Assembly (NCBI RefSeq): GCF_003149085.1
Contig: NZ_QGDT01000005.1
Coordinates: forward strand, 277,287 to 341,286
Direction: 5' to 3'
DNA: 64,000 nucleotides
Source of the DNA: Dyadobacter jejuensis
Lineage (GTDB): Bacteria; Bacteroidota; Bacteroidia; Cytophagales; Spirosomataceae
The position numbers and the translations under genes are program-made. Positions 9,678 to 20,158 of the stretch are shown here, piece after piece; the first letter of the stretch is position 1, and each line of letters starts with the position of its first letter. The notes beneath the pieces are model-generated. The model was not told the origin of the DNA and made no database searches. It saw only the letters and a list, made by a program, of their open reading frames with translations.

Positions 9678-11245
9678 TGATGATCCATGTAAGACAAATT
9701 CTTAGTCCAATACTCTTCTTAGTTTGCGTATTATCGGCCTGGCGGTCTGCTGCCCAAACCAAACCTAACGTGTTGGTGATTTACACCGACGATCATCGAT
9801 TTACGGGCATTAGGGCCTTAGGATATCAAGATGTGGACACCCCAAATATCGATGCATTGGTAAACAACGGGGTGGCCTACAGCCAAACCTATCTAATGGG
9901 AGCCTTTCACGGTGCTACTTGTATGCCTAGCCGGGCCATGCTCATGACGGGTCGCAATCTTTTCGAATTGGGGAACCTCGGTCATTCCATTCCAACCACC
10001 CATACCACCATGGGCGAAGCCTTTCGGGATCAGGGATACTATTCGTATATCATAGGCAAGTGGCATCAGGATCAGGAGTCGTTGAGACGTACTTTTAATG
10101 CAGGAACCAAAATCATGGGGCTTGGCCTATACCTTACCGATCATTACCGGATGCCATTATGGGATTATCAGTCGGCAAAAGGTCTGGACAAGTCAAATGC
10201 TTATCTGCTAAAATACGTGAAAGGTGATACCGTACGGGTTCCTTTCGATCCCAAGTTGAAAAGGGGTCCTTTTGGGACTGAAAATACGGGGCCGCATACT
10301 TCCGAATTATTTGCCAACGAGGCGGTTAAGTTCTTTGAAAACTATAAGAAAAAAGATCCATTTTTTATGTATCTGGCGTTTCAAGCCCCTCATGATCCAC
10401 GGCAGGCACCCCAAAAATACAGGGATAGGTACCCGGTCGATAAAATGAAGCTGATGCCTTCCTACAGTTCTGAGCACCCTTTTGACAACGGGGACATGTT
10501 TCTCAGAGACGAGGAGCTAGCCCCTTGGCCCCGCACGCCCGAGGTGGCCCGGCAAGAACTGGCGGATTATTATGCCATCATCACCCATCTTGACGCTCAA
10601 ATAGGTAAAGTAGTGGCTGCGCTAAAGGCGAATGGTCAATATGAGAACACCCTTATTGTTTTGGCCGGCGACAGCGGTTTGGCCGTCGGGAACCATGGCT
10701 TATTAGGTAAGCAGAATATCTATGATGAAGATGGTATTCATGTGCCTTTTATTGTGTCGGGGGCCCTGGTCAAAGACAAGGGACGTAGGGTGGACAGTTT
10801 CGGTTATATTCACGACATTTTCCCCACCGTCTGCGACTATGCCGGGATACCCATTCCCAGTTCCGTGACCGGCAAAAGCCTATGGCCAGCTGCCGGTGAA
10901 GGGGTCACTCCAGTACGTGGCTATACCTATCATGCCTACAAACAGTTCCAAAGAGCGTATAGAAAAGGCGACTATAAACTCATAGAATATGTGAAAGCTC
11001 CCGAGATAGACCCTAAAACCAAGGAAGTGTCTTTGAAAGGCTCCAGGGTGACCCAGTTGTTCAATATTAAGAAGGACCCTTGGGAGACCCTGAATCTATC
11101 CATCTTTCCGGAGCATTTTGAGCGCCTCCATGAGATGCAAGCTGGCTTAAAACAAGCTGCCATCGAAAATCATGATGACAATAAGCTGATCGGCTATCCT
11201 TATAATTTTTGGGACTTCTACGAATTAACGAAACCATGCGAATAA
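9677..11245 (+). CDS. Secreted S1-family sulfatase
   Basis: 522 residues with a signal peptide at 1-26. Metal-site motif VLVIYTDDHR, formylglycine cysteine C82 in CMPSR, and a later AGDSG segment in place of the usual DHG. HDPR and GKWHQ are also visible. Function: removal of sulfate from an oligosaccharide in the periplasm. It is coupled by overlap to the GH28 gene upstream, and overlaps the broken GH28 gene downstream by 10 nt. It is clearly different in sequence from the other two sulfatases here, so each probably removes a different sulfate group. Confidence 0.92.
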   Translation: MMIHVRQILSPILFLVCVLSAWRSAAQTKPNVLVIYTDDHRFTGIRALGYQDVDTPNIDALVNNGVAYSQTYLMGAFHGATCMPSRAMLMTGRNLFELGNLGHSIPTTHTTMGEAFRDQGYYSYIIGKWHQDQESLRRTFNAGTKIMGLGLYLTDHYRMPLWDYQSAKGLDKSNAYLLKYVKGDTVRVPFDPKLKRGPFGTENTGPHTSELFANEAVKFFENYKKKDPFFMYLAFQAPHDPRQAPQKYRDRYPVDKMKLMPSYSSEHPFDNGDMFLRDEELAPWPRTPEVARQELADYYAIITHLDAQIGKVVAALKANGQYENTLIVLAGDSGLAVGNHGLLGKQNIYDEDGIHVPFIVSGALVKDKGRRVDSFGYIHDIFPTVCDYAGIPIPSSVTGKSLWPAAGEGVTPVRGYTYHAYKQFQRAYRKGDYKLIEYVKAPEIDPKTKEVSLKGSRVTQLFNIKKDPWETLNLSIFPEHFERLHEMQAGLKQAAIENHDDNKLIGYPYNFWDFYELTKPCE

Positions 11246-11645
11246 AAAAACGAAATTTTATCACCCTGGGTCTCTTGTTGCTCACGGGCTTGCTTACGGT
11301 GCAAGCCGGGAAAGTATGGGATATAAAGGAATATGGTGCCAAAGGGGATAGTTTATTCCTAAATACCGAGGCCATTCAGCGGGCCATAGATGCTTGCCAT
11401 GACGGGGGTGGGGGCGTGGTGCTCGTCAGTCATGGCGTATATATTTCGGGTACCCTATTTTTAAAGAGTAAGGTATACCTCAAAATAGAAAAAGGAGCCA
11501 AGCTGGTAGGGAGTGCCAATCCTATGGCCTCATGGCCCGGCATGTAGAGACCTTGTCATTGAAAAAAATAGTAGTCAACTCCATCCAACCGGATCGGCGA
11601 AAGGAAAGGGTTTTGGAGGATGTGAAAACCGTGAAAGGGGAGTGA
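11236..11645 (+). pseudogene. GH28-like gene with large internal deletion
   Basis: An N-terminal piece (signal peptide then WDIKEYGAKGDSLF, ending near LVGSANP) is followed, in another frame from about 11523, by YGLMARHVETLSLKKIVV and VLEDVKT. These match the extreme C-terminus of the intact GH28 at 8238 (FGIYARHVKGL, VVLDDV). About 315 codons of the beta-helix core, including the catalytic residues, are missing, and the junction at about 11518-11524 changes frame. The ATG at 11236 overlaps the upstream sulfatase, so it was once a normal operon member. It cannot be active. Confidence 0.85.
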
Positions 11646-11713
11646 TTCTTTGCGCAAAATCGCACCGACTAGAGGCTCTTGTTCAATAGAGAATTTACCA
11701 TGAAAATATAGTT

Positions 11714-14182
11714 ATGTTTAAAAGTACCTTAAGCCGATTGGCTTTTTTAATGCTGTATGCCCTGTACTTTCCTACATGGGCTCAGGCGCAAGACCTGAAT
11801 TTTAATAAAGGATGGCGATTCTATAACGCCAAAGCCGAAGGGGCTGAAAAGCCCGACTTCGACGATTCCCAATGGCGAGCGCTGGACCTCCCTCACGACT
11901 GGGCGATAGAAGGTCCCTTCGATGTGAAGTATAATGCCCGCAGTGGTGGTCTTCCTTTTCATGGTACCGGTTGGTACCGAAAGACCTTTAAAGTTCCAGC
12001 TTCGGCCACGGGCCAAAAGGTGCGCATCGAATTTGAAGGTGCCATGTACAACGCCCATGTATGGGTCAACGGGCAGTTTGTAGGCAATAGGCCCTTCGGT
12101 TATATAGGATTTGAATATGATATTACCGACAAACTACACTTCGATGGAACCGACAATGTGGTGGCGGTGCGGCTGACACCCGAAGACCTGTCGAGCCGGT
12201 GGTATCCAGGAGCGGGGCTCTATCGGTCGGTTTGGTTAAAAATAGATGCTCCCATTCATGTGGCTCATTGGGGTACCAACGTGACCACCCCTACGGTTTC
12301 CGACGCTAAGGCCGTTGTGCAGGTGGAAACTACTGTTCAAAACAGCAGCTCCCAATCGGCCGAAGTAGTGGTAAGGCAAGCGTTTTTCTCCCCCAGTAAT
12401 GAGCCAGTTGGGGAGGTAGAAGAATCGCTTACCTTGCCGGCAGGTACTTCGGCTGTCTCCGGATTGTATGCCAATATTCAGAAGCCCCTGCGGTGGGATT
12501 TGGAAACTCCGAGTTTATATAAGGCCGTTACGACCATCCTGAAAGACGGCAAGGAGATCGATCGATATGAAACTCGCTTCGGTATTCGGACCATACGCTA
12601 TACCACTGAGGGGTTTTATCTAAACGACCGTCTCGTCCGTTTTAACGGGGTATGTTTGCACCACGACAATGGTGCCTTAGGAGCCGCCGTATACCGCCGT
12701 GCCGACGAACGCAAGCTGCAGATCATGAAGGACATGGGTGTTAATGCCATACGTACCAGCCACAACCCACCCTCACGCGAGTTGCTGGAACTATGCGACG
12801 AAATGGGCCTAATGGTGTTAGACGAGGCCTTCGATGTATGGAAAATCCCCAAAGTACCCAATGGCTATAATCTGTTCTTCGAAGAGTGGGCAGAAAGGGA
12901 CCTTAAAGATATGATCCGTCGCGATCGCAACCACCCTTCCATTGTGATGTGGAGCATAGGAAACGAAATATTGGAGCAAGCCGACAAAAAAAATGGCTGG
13001 AAGAAGGCCCAAATGCTTAACGAATATGTGAAGCAAATGGACCTTACCCGGCCGAGCTCCGCTGGCTTTAACAACTATCCAGGTCCTTTCGACTTTAATA
13101 TGGCGCAACAGGTCGACATCGCTGGCATGAACTATAAGCCCTCAAAATACTCGGAAGAAATCGAGAATTACCCTGGCCTGCCTATTTATGGTTCAGAGAC
13201 TTCTAGCGTCACCAGCAGTCGTGGCGTGTATCATTTGCCCATAGAAAAATACAAAACCCACGAGTCCAAGCAGGTTACCAGCTACGACATCATTGGGCCT
13301 CCTTGGGCCTACCCTCCCGACATTGAGTTCCATTTTCAGGAGTTGAACCCTAAGGTGATGGGCGAATTCGTGTGGACCGGATTCGACTACCTGGGTGAGC
13401 CCACTCCCTATGGAGGTAAAGACAATTCGACCAACGGATATTGGAATGCCGACTGGCCTGCTCGAAGCTCGTATTTTGGAGCCGTAGATCTTTGTGGTTT
13501 TCCAAAAGATCGGTTTTACCTCTATCAAAGTCAGTGGACCACCAAGCCGATGATCCACTTATTGCCCCATTGGAATTGGAAAGGTATGGAAGGAAAAAAC
13601 ATTCCGGTTTACTGCTATACCAATTGTGATGAAGCGGAGTTGTTTTTGAATGGCAAGTCCTTAGGGAGAAAAGTGAAAGGGAAGGATTTGACGGAGATAT
13701 TGATCGATTTTTCAAGGTATGAACCCAAAACCTTCCAATCCAAATACCGACTGTCTTGGGACGTTCCATACCAACCAGGCACGCTCAAAGTGGTAGGCTA
13801 TAAGGCAGGGAAGGTGGCGTTAGAACAGACCATGGTAACCGCCGGCAAACCCGCAAAAATAAGCCTTTCGGTAGATCGCCCTGAAATAGATGCTGACGGT
13901 AGAGACCTGGCCTATGTTACCATTCGTATTGAGGACAAGGATGGGAATTTATGCCCTGAGGCCGACAATCTGGTCGATTTCGACTTGCAAGGAGCGGGAG
14001 AGCTCGTTGCCGTCGACAACGGCAACGCCGCCACCGTAGAGTCCTTTCAGGCCTCTTATCGCAAGGCCTTCAGTGGCCAGTGCCTGGCCATACTTAGGGC
14101 TTCGGAGCACAGTGGTCAGATGACCCTAAAAGCTACTTCTAAAAAACTGAAGGGCGCTGAAATCGTCATTCAAACAAAATAA
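11714..14182 (+). CDS. Secreted GH2 family beta-galactosidase-type hydrolase
   Basis: Releases terminal beta-linked sugars, most likely galactose, from oligosaccharides. 822 residues with a signal peptide at 1-25. Order: jelly-roll sugar-binding domain (about 28-185, LPHDWAIEGPFD, WYRKTFKVP), Ig-like domain, TIM barrel from about 305 (GVCLHHDNG, RTSHNPPS), then C-terminal Ig-like domains including ADGRDLAYVTIRIED. The acid/base is E418 in SIGNEILEQ and the nucleophile is E495 in YGSETSS. Length and domain order match GH2 enzymes of agar and porphyran loci. Its start lies 68 nt after the GH28 pseudogene. Confidence 0.92.
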   Translation: MFKSTLSRLAFLMLYALYFPTWAQAQDLNFNKGWRFYNAKAEGAEKPDFDDSQWRALDLPHDWAIEGPFDVKYNARSGGLPFHGTGWYRKTFKVPASATGQKVRIEFEGAMYNAHVWVNGQFVGNRPFGYIGFEYDITDKLHFDGTDNVVAVRLTPEDLSSRWYPGAGLYRSVWLKIDAPIHVAHWGTNVTTPTVSDAKAVVQVETTVQNSSSQSAEVVVRQAFFSPSNEPVGEVEESLTLPAGTSAVSGLYANIQKPLRWDLETPSLYKAVTTILKDGKEIDRYETRFGIRTIRYTTEGFYLNDRLVRFNGVCLHHDNGALGAAVYRRADERKLQIMKDMGVNAIRTSHNPPSRELLELCDEMGLMVLDEAFDVWKIPKVPNGYNLFFEEWAERDLKDMIRRDRNHPSIVMWSIGNEILEQADKKNGWKKAQMLNEYVKQMDLTRPSSAGFNNYPGPFDFNMAQQVDIAGMNYKPSKYSEEIENYPGLPIYGSETSSVTSSRGVYHLPIEKYKTHESKQVTSYDIIGPPWAYPPDIEFHFQELNPKVMGEFVWTGFDYLGEPTPYGGKDNSTNGYWNADWPARSSYFGAVDLCGFPKDRFYLYQSQWTTKPMIHLLPHWNWKGMEGKNIPVYCYTNCDEAELFLNGKSLGRKVKGKDLTEILIDFSRYEPKTFQSKYRLSWDVPYQPGTLKVVGYKAGKVALEQTMVTAGKPAKISLSVDRPEIDADGRDLAYVTIRIEDKDGNLCPEADNLVDFDLQGAGELVAVDNGNAATVESFQASYRKAFSGQCLAILRASEHSGQMTLKATSKKLKGAEIVIQTK

Positions 14183-14188
14183 TTGGAT

Positions 14189-15976
14189 ATGAGATCAATA
14201 AGAATTCTGGCCATTGCAGTGTTGATGGTTCTGGTAAAAGGCCTTGCCGCTAGTGCCCAGCAACCCAATGTAGTGTTTGTCCTTACCGACGACCAAGGGT
14301 ATGGCGATATTGCGGCCCATGGGAATCCGTATATTAAAACACCTCATTTGGATGAGCTGTATCATAATAGTATCCGCTTTACCGACTATCATGTCGCTAC
14401 TACCTGTGCTCCGTCACGGTCGGGGCTGTTGTCGGGTAAGTATTGTAATGAGGTAGGGGCCTGGCATACCATAATGGGTCGGCAAATGTTGGCGGCTGAA
14501 GAGACGACAATTGCCCAGTTGTTTAAAAATGCGGGATACAAAACGGCCATTTTTGGCAAGTGGCACCTAGGGGATAGTTATCCGTTTAGGCCCCAAGACA
14601 GGGGGTTCGACGAAACCCTTATCCACGGAGGTGGGGGGATTACCCAAGCTCCCGATTATTGGAATAACGACTATTTTGACGACGTATATCTTCATAATGG
14701 AAAGCCTAAGAAATACGAGGGTTATTGTAATGATATCTGGTTTTCGGAAGCCACAAAGTTTATCCTTAAAAATAAAAAGAAGCCCTTCTTCTGCTATATT
14801 CCTACCAATTCGCCCCATGGACCTTATCGTATTATGGACGAGTATAGCAACCCTTATAAAGGTATTGAAGGAATTCCCAATCCTAACTTCTATGGGATGA
14901 TCGCCAATATCGATATGCAGGTAGGAAGGCTAATAGATCGCCTCAAAAAGGAAGGACTCTATGAGAACACCATTTTTGTTTTTATGACCGATAATGGGAC
15001 GGCTGCAGGAGTCAAGTTTGGCAAGGATAACCAAGTAGCGAAGGGTTTTAATGCCGGTATGCGTGGCACAAAAGGTTCTCCTTACGAGGGAGGTCACCGG
15101 GTTCCGTTCTATTTGAATTATGAAAAGGCCGGACTGTCGCAAGGTCGTGATATCAACCAGTTAACTTCTTATACCGATTTTCTGCCTACCATGTTGGATT
15201 TGTGCAAGATACCGCTTCCTGATGATCTTGGGATTGATGGCCGAAGTCTCGTTCCTCTTACTCAGGCAACGCCCGTAGATTGGCCGGAGCGTACCCTTGT
15301 GGTGGATGTGCAACGGGAAGAACACCTCGTAAAGTACAAGCAATATTCGGTTATGACCACCGACTGGCGCTTGGTGAACGGAACGGAACTCTACAAAATC
15401 AAGGAGGATCCGGGTCAGAACAAAAATTTGGCCGCCCAATACCCCGAGAGGGTGCAAGTCCTTAAAAACGAATATGAAAAGTGGTGGGAAATTAACTCCA
15501 AAAGAGCCGAGGAATATAGTAGGGTAATTATTGGTTCGCCTCAGGAAAAGGTGACGGTACTCACGTCCCATGACCAGCATATTGAAGAAGGCGAAGGTCC
15601 GGCATGGAATCAGATGCAGGTTCGTGCGGGGGTGGGTGGCCATGGCTTTTGGGCGCTCAAGGCCCTTAAAAAGGGGAAGTATCGGATAGAATTGAGGCGC
15701 TATCCCCGCGAAAGTAAGCTGAAAGTGAGGGCCGTTGCGCCTAAAGGTGAAGAAGTTCCCGGAGGCGATGCCTACTTGCCAGGGAAGGCATTGGCGATCC
15801 AGAAAATGAAAATCAAATTTGGAGAAAGGACCTTAGAAAAAGAATTGAAGGACGATCAATTGGGCTGTGTCTTTGATGTGAATTTGGAAGAGGGGGATCT
15901 CGACCTTTATTCCTATATGGTCGACGACGTTGGTAAGGTATATGGTGCTTATTACGTATATATAGAAAAGAAATAG
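14189..15976 (+). CDS. Secreted S1-family sulfatase, arylsulfatase A-like
   Basis: 595 residues from ATG 14189 (a TTG two codons earlier is less likely). Signal peptide at about 1-24. Motifs: FVLTDDQGYGD metal site, formylglycine cysteine C73 in CAPSRSG, FGKWHLG, and MTDNGTAAG as the late metal site. A C-terminal extension after about residue 440 (HDQHIEEGEGPAWNQMQ) forms an extra beta-rich domain seen in several algal-polysaccharide sulfatases. It follows the GH2 by a few nucleotides. It is the third distinct sulfatase of the cluster, so the substrate is heavily or variably sulfated. Confidence 0.92.
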   Translation: MRSIRILAIAVLMVLVKGLAASAQQPNVVFVLTDDQGYGDIAAHGNPYIKTPHLDELYHNSIRFTDYHVATTCAPSRSGLLSGKYCNEVGAWHTIMGRQMLAAEETTIAQLFKNAGYKTAIFGKWHLGDSYPFRPQDRGFDETLIHGGGGITQAPDYWNNDYFDDVYLHNGKPKKYEGYCNDIWFSEATKFILKNKKKPFFCYIPTNSPHGPYRIMDEYSNPYKGIEGIPNPNFYGMIANIDMQVGRLIDRLKKEGLYENTIFVFMTDNGTAAGVKFGKDNQVAKGFNAGMRGTKGSPYEGGHRVPFYLNYEKAGLSQGRDINQLTSYTDFLPTMLDLCKIPLPDDLGIDGRSLVPLTQATPVDWPERTLVVDVQREEHLVKYKQYSVMTTDWRLVNGTELYKIKEDPGQNKNLAAQYPERVQVLKNEYEKWWEINSKRAEEYSRVIIGSPQEKVTVLTSHDQHIEEGEGPAWNQMQVRAGVGGHGFWALKALKKGKYRIELRRYPRESKLKVRAVAPKGEEVPGGDAYLPGKALAIQKMKIKFGERTLEKELKDDQLGCVFDVNLEEGDLDLYSYMVDDVGKVYGAYYVYIEKK

Positions 15977-15987
15977 TAATAAGCTGG

Positions 15988-16021
15988 GCCTTAGGTTCCT
16001 TACCAAATAGGGGCCTAAGGC
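15988..16021. terminator. Hairpin between sulfatase and GH16
   Basis: GCCTTAGG and CCTAAGGC form a perfect 8-bp stem around an 18-nt loop. No U-run follows, so it may be a processing or stability element rather than a true terminator. Confidence 0.35.
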
Positions 16022-16044
16022 TAGCAATTAAACCTGAGTTGATC

Positions 16045-17310
16045 ATGAAAATGCAATATTTATTACTCGTCCTCTTTTTTAGTAGCGCCACTATCATGGC
16101 GCAGCCCCCTGAACCTCCCCCGGGCAAGCGTTGGGTATTGAATGAAGCCTTCTCCGACGAATTTAACGGTACCGAACTCGATACCACCAAATGGCTCAAC
16201 TACCACCCCACATGGAAAGGCAGGCCACCGGGCTTGTTTTTGCCTTCCCAAGTGTCGGTTAAGGACGGATACTTGCAATTGAAAGGAGGAAAAATGGCCA
16301 AAGATTCCATTATTTATAATTCGGCTGGCGAACCTATGGTCTTCAATGTGGCCAGTGGTATTGTAATATCTAAGGCTAACGATGCCTATTTTGGGTACTA
16401 TGAATGTCGTTTTAAAGCCGCTAAAACGACCATGTCCTCTACTTTTTGGTTGTCTACCAGCACGGTGTCGGAAGGGCCAGAGCCCTGCAAGGATAAATAT
16501 GGGCTAGAACTGGACATTCAGGAATGTATTGGTAGGGAGGGCGAGTTCGATGGCAAATGGTTTGCCAAAGGAATGCATTCGAATGGGCATTTCTGGTATA
16601 CCGATTGTGAAGGCAAACGGCACGATTATCGTTCTCCCGAAGTTCGCTTCCCGTCCGATGCATTAGAGTCGGCTGCATTTAACACCTACGGCGGGTGGTG
16701 GCGCGACGAAAGCGGCGCTAGTTTCTATTATAATCGAGGAGAGCCCAAGGATATGCATTTTTACGATAAAGTAAAGTCCAAACCCTTTGATATGCCTATG
16801 ACCATGCGCTTGGCCTCAGAGACCTACCCAACGCCATGGATATCACTTCCTACAGATGAAGAGCTGGCCGATTCGACCAAAAATGTATGCTATTACGACT
16901 GGGTTCGTTCTTATTATTTGGTAGATGTGGCGGAGCCCTTGAAAAAAGGCAATCGTAAAAATATGGGTTTGCTTCCTGAATCGCCAGATTGGCCTATGTT
17001 TCAGGAAAAGGTTACTTTTATAAAGACTACAGGCCCCGCCCAGATAGGCCACGAACTAGCCCTGAACTATATGGCCAGTAAGGACAGGGAGCTGTGCCTA
17101 GTGGTTTCGAATGAACAGGGGGAAAGTATCGAGGAACAAATATTACCCGTATATGCAGGCTATGGTCAGATGGCCGTGACGATCCGTCAACCATTGGCCC
17201 ATGGGGTATATACGGCCAAGGTGTCGATCCGCCCTAAAGGTGCTAAGAATAATGATCGTGCTTATCATCACGATTCGATTGCCATTGAAAAGACCAAGGG
17301 GGCTCTTTAG
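16045..17310 (+). CDS. Secreted GH16 family endo-hydrolase (agarase/porphyranase/carrageenase clan)
   Basis: Cleaves the galactan backbone at the cell surface. 421 residues from ATG 16045. Signal peptide at about 1-20, then a GH16 jelly roll at about 25-300. The catalytic ExDxxE is ELDIQE, with nucleophile E155, D157 and acid/base E160, in the six-residue beta-bulge arrangement of agarases and related enzymes rather than the five-residue laminarinase type. The aromatic-rich loops (TFWLST, YGGWWRDESGA) fit a sugar-binding cleft. A C-terminal region of about 100 residues is beta-rich and not recognised. It is the only clear endo-acting enzyme in the cluster. Agar, porphyran or carrageenan cannot be separated by eye. 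Confidence 0.85.
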   Translation: MKMQYLLLVLFFSSATIMAQPPEPPPGKRWVLNEAFSDEFNGTELDTTKWLNYHPTWKGRPPGLFLPSQVSVKDGYLQLKGGKMAKDSIIYNSAGEPMVFNVASGIVISKANDAYFGYYECRFKAAKTTMSSTFWLSTSTVSEGPEPCKDKYGLELDIQECIGREGEFDGKWFAKGMHSNGHFWYTDCEGKRHDYRSPEVRFPSDALESAAFNTYGGWWRDESGASFYYNRGEPKDMHFYDKVKSKPFDMPMTMRLASETYPTPWISLPTDEELADSTKNVCYYDWVRSYYLVDVAEPLKKGNRKNMGLLPESPDWPMFQEKVTFIKTTGPAQIGHELALNYMASKDRELCLVVSNEQGESIEEQILPVYAGYGQMAVTIRQPLAHGVYTAKVSIRPKGAKNNDRAYHHDSIAIEKTKGAL

Positions 17311-18166
17311 GAAACCCAAGCAAGACTTGCTCAAATTATTGAGGATAGACATAACAAATACACCGCGACGCCATTATTCCTTCTCCATTACCGGTAATCA
17401 CTTGGCGCTAATACATAGATGACAATACTGGATAATCTGGAGTATATTGATCCCGGGTTCAGGGGGCACGATGCTCCAGAATAGCCACCTTTTCCTTTAA
17501 CCGCTTTCCTTCTGCTAGTTTTAAAATTATTCTCTCGTGTTCTTGACATTCTTTTTTAAATCTCTAAGCTTCAAACTTTCATTGAGGGCTTTTTGTTTTG
17601 CTGAACATTAATAACGACCAATATAATAAAACCGAATACTTCGAATATTCTTGATCTATTCATCTACCATCATTTTGTGCTTGTTTAAGCTACAAACTGG
17701 CCCAAGGATTCAAGCAGTTAAGAACACTTTGAATATAGATATCTGAAGTTGAAAGGAAATTCAAAGAGTCCATTCGGTGTGTGTTGAGACGAAATATTCC
17801 TGATTTCTGTAAAAGTGATTTGCCAAAAGTTTTTATTTTATCTGCTTATAATACGATATTTTATGAGTAGTTTAGATTTTATGAAAAAATTAGCTAACTG
17901 CAATGATCGAAATTTGTAAATTGTTTTATTTGGCATGTAGTAATCCTAATATCCTTCAAAGTTGGCGCCGAGAATTAGGTCGGCCATACAGAGTTCTGAT
18001 CATTTTTCGTTACACAAAACCTGCAGGAATTCGGATGGCAATCAAGATCGGACTTTTTTTAATTAACATTACTATTGCGATTTTCATTACAAATAGCTGA
18101 ATTTCGAAGTAAACCATTGACGTTAAGACTATAAATACTTTATTAAATTCAACCAACAAACTGAAA
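17311..18166. other. Intergenic, start of the accessory island
   Basis: No intact gene seen. On the minus strand at about 17470-17560 a short open stretch reads FKKECQEHERIILKLAEG and ends before 17470. It looks like a coiled-coil tail of an unknown protein, possibly a mobile-element remnant. Base composition is visibly AT-richer than in the hydrolase genes. Confidence 0.3.
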
Positions 18167-18817
18167 ATGTTAGATAAATTAGTGGAAATTACTAATTCCA
18201 AAGCCTTTCTTTTAAATGGAGATCTCGTTATTAAAGAAGTTGTTGCAACGCAAAGAATATCTGAATTAAAAATCACTTTTGAGATCCAAGATTGCGAAGC
18301 TGTTGTATACAATTGTGAAGTCTCTTGCAAAGATATCGCCTATACAACTTCAAACAGATTGCATGAATACAAAAGACCATACAATCGTCTCAATCTGTAT
18401 CACGACCATCCTGTTCTTTGGAACTATGAGAATTTCCAACACCTCGCTCTGAAAGGACGTTAGGTGAATATACCCGAGCTAATGGGAGATTTGTTTATCG
18501 TTCATGATCTGGCATGCGGTAATTGGGTAGACTTCCATTCAATATTTTTTCAACTTCCTAAGGTATTGAATGCCGATGGTGGAGCCATAGTTGCTGTTCC
18601 TTGGCGACTCTTGAATATTTACCAGCCTATGTTTGTCAAACACAAACTAATCTATTCAAATAAGGGTATATCTGAAGGTATAATGAATGGAGACAGAAAG
18701 CTTTCTGTTTTGCTTTTTGGAAACCCAGACATAAGCCCGGATATTTATAATCTCGGTCAACCATACGTTGTTGCTGAAAAGTTCATCGAGAAATTGAATC
18801 TCGTTGAAATAAGTTAA
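18167..18817 (+). pseudogene. Hypothetical protein gene interrupted by an in-frame TAG
   Basis: Two pieces in the same frame are separated only by TAG at 18461-18463. The first, 98 codons, starts MLDKLVEITNSKAFLLNGD and includes LNLYHDHPVLWNYENFQH. The second continues immediately (NIPELMGDLFIVHDLACGNW) for 117 residues to a TAA. The sequence reads as one folded protein of about 216 residues, so either the TAG is a nonsense mutation or the GTG right after it starts a second gene. I do not recognise the family. It sits at the border of the IS66 element. Confidence 0.55.
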
Positions 18818-18857
18818 AGTCAAATAGTGCATATAAGACGTCGGTGTATATTTTCCG

Positions 18858-18869
18858 GTAAGCCGTCGC
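18858..18869. repeat. IS66 left inverted repeat
   Basis: GTAAGCCGTCGC; pairs with 22329-22340 on the other strand at 10 of 12 positions. Confidence 0.7.
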
Positions 18870-20158
18870 TTTATTCCGTGATCAAAAATGATAGGCTATT
18901 AATCAATCCAAGTCAGAGAGAATTTGTGCATTGATTGTGGAATTGCAGTTGAATGGATGAACCGTAGAGCATTCTGCAAAGAGCACAAAATAAGCGATTG
19001 TAAGTTGGGCTATTAGTAGGAAAAGCGGAATGGTGCATTTTAGGGACTGAAACAACTTAACCCAAGCATGTACCAAATGAATATAAGGTAATGATGTAGT
19101 CCTTTGAGTAACATAGGAAACGAAGCTCAAAATATTAGCCAACAGCAGGATAAACAAGCCGAAAAAAGAAGAAAAGTGGCGCGTGTACGTATGGCGCTAC
19201 CTGAAAATCTGGAAAGAGAGGAAATTATATTGGATCCCGAAGGTGATTTGAGCGAATATAAAGTGATCGGTGAAGAAGTTACCGAAGTGCTAGTCATGAT
19301 ACCTGCCTCGTTTAGGGTCAAACGAATTATCCGCCGCAAATGGGCACTTAAAAATCCAGCAAAGTCAGATAATAAAGGTGTACTGATTGCTCCGATACCT
19401 TCCAGAACCATTAAAAGGGGCTTTTTGACGAGTCGGTGCTGGCACACCTGCTAACCAGTAAGTTTGTAGACCATTTACCGCTGTACCGGCAAAAACAGAT
19501 CTTCGAGCGCCTAGGCATGAAGATACCTCCTTCAACGCTGACCGATAATACCAATGCAGCCTGCAAAGCACTAGAACCACTTTACAATGCCCTGAAACGA
19601 GAGGCACTCGCTAACTTGTATTTACAAGTTGACGAGACGGTGTGCCGTGAAATGGCGAGTTGCCATATGCTAACAGATTGATGATGGTGGGCCCATCGCA
19701 GGAGATGACAGGCATATCCTGCAAACCACCTTGTGGTGCTTTGCTACGAAAGTACAAGGTGCTGAGCGACAAGGAAAAGGCAGACTGGATCTGTCAGGTG
19801 AGTTCCAGTGAGTTGAACGAAAGTGAACTGTCATGGTAAAGTATCGATATCACCATATTCTGTTATAACCGGACAATAGTTTCGTGGCCGGGACAAAGTT
19901 TAGTGGCAGCAACCTGGTGTTGACTAATCGGCAGGCGGTACATAGGCAGCAAGACACTGTGACAGGCGATCTGTTGGAACAAGGGAATTTGTGCAGAAAT
20001 GATAAGGGAAACGTACAACCGGATCACCCGGGAGGCGGTAAACCGATGATCTGTACAGAGACGGATCAGATCGTAGTACTGATGAAGACACTGTAATGGT
20101 GGAAGAGGGAAGGGTCTGACCAGATTGGTTTTATAACAAACAACAACTGTAGAAAGGG

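Noticed and set aside
13350..13769. Minus-strand frame of 139 residues under the GH2 gene
   Set aside because: The opposite strand encodes continuous GH2 sequence with catalytic residues, so this is a shadow.
17470..17560. Coiled-coil-like minus-strand stretch as a gene
   Set aside because: Only about 36 codons, with a stop upstream and no start, so it is kept only as a note in the intergenic entry.
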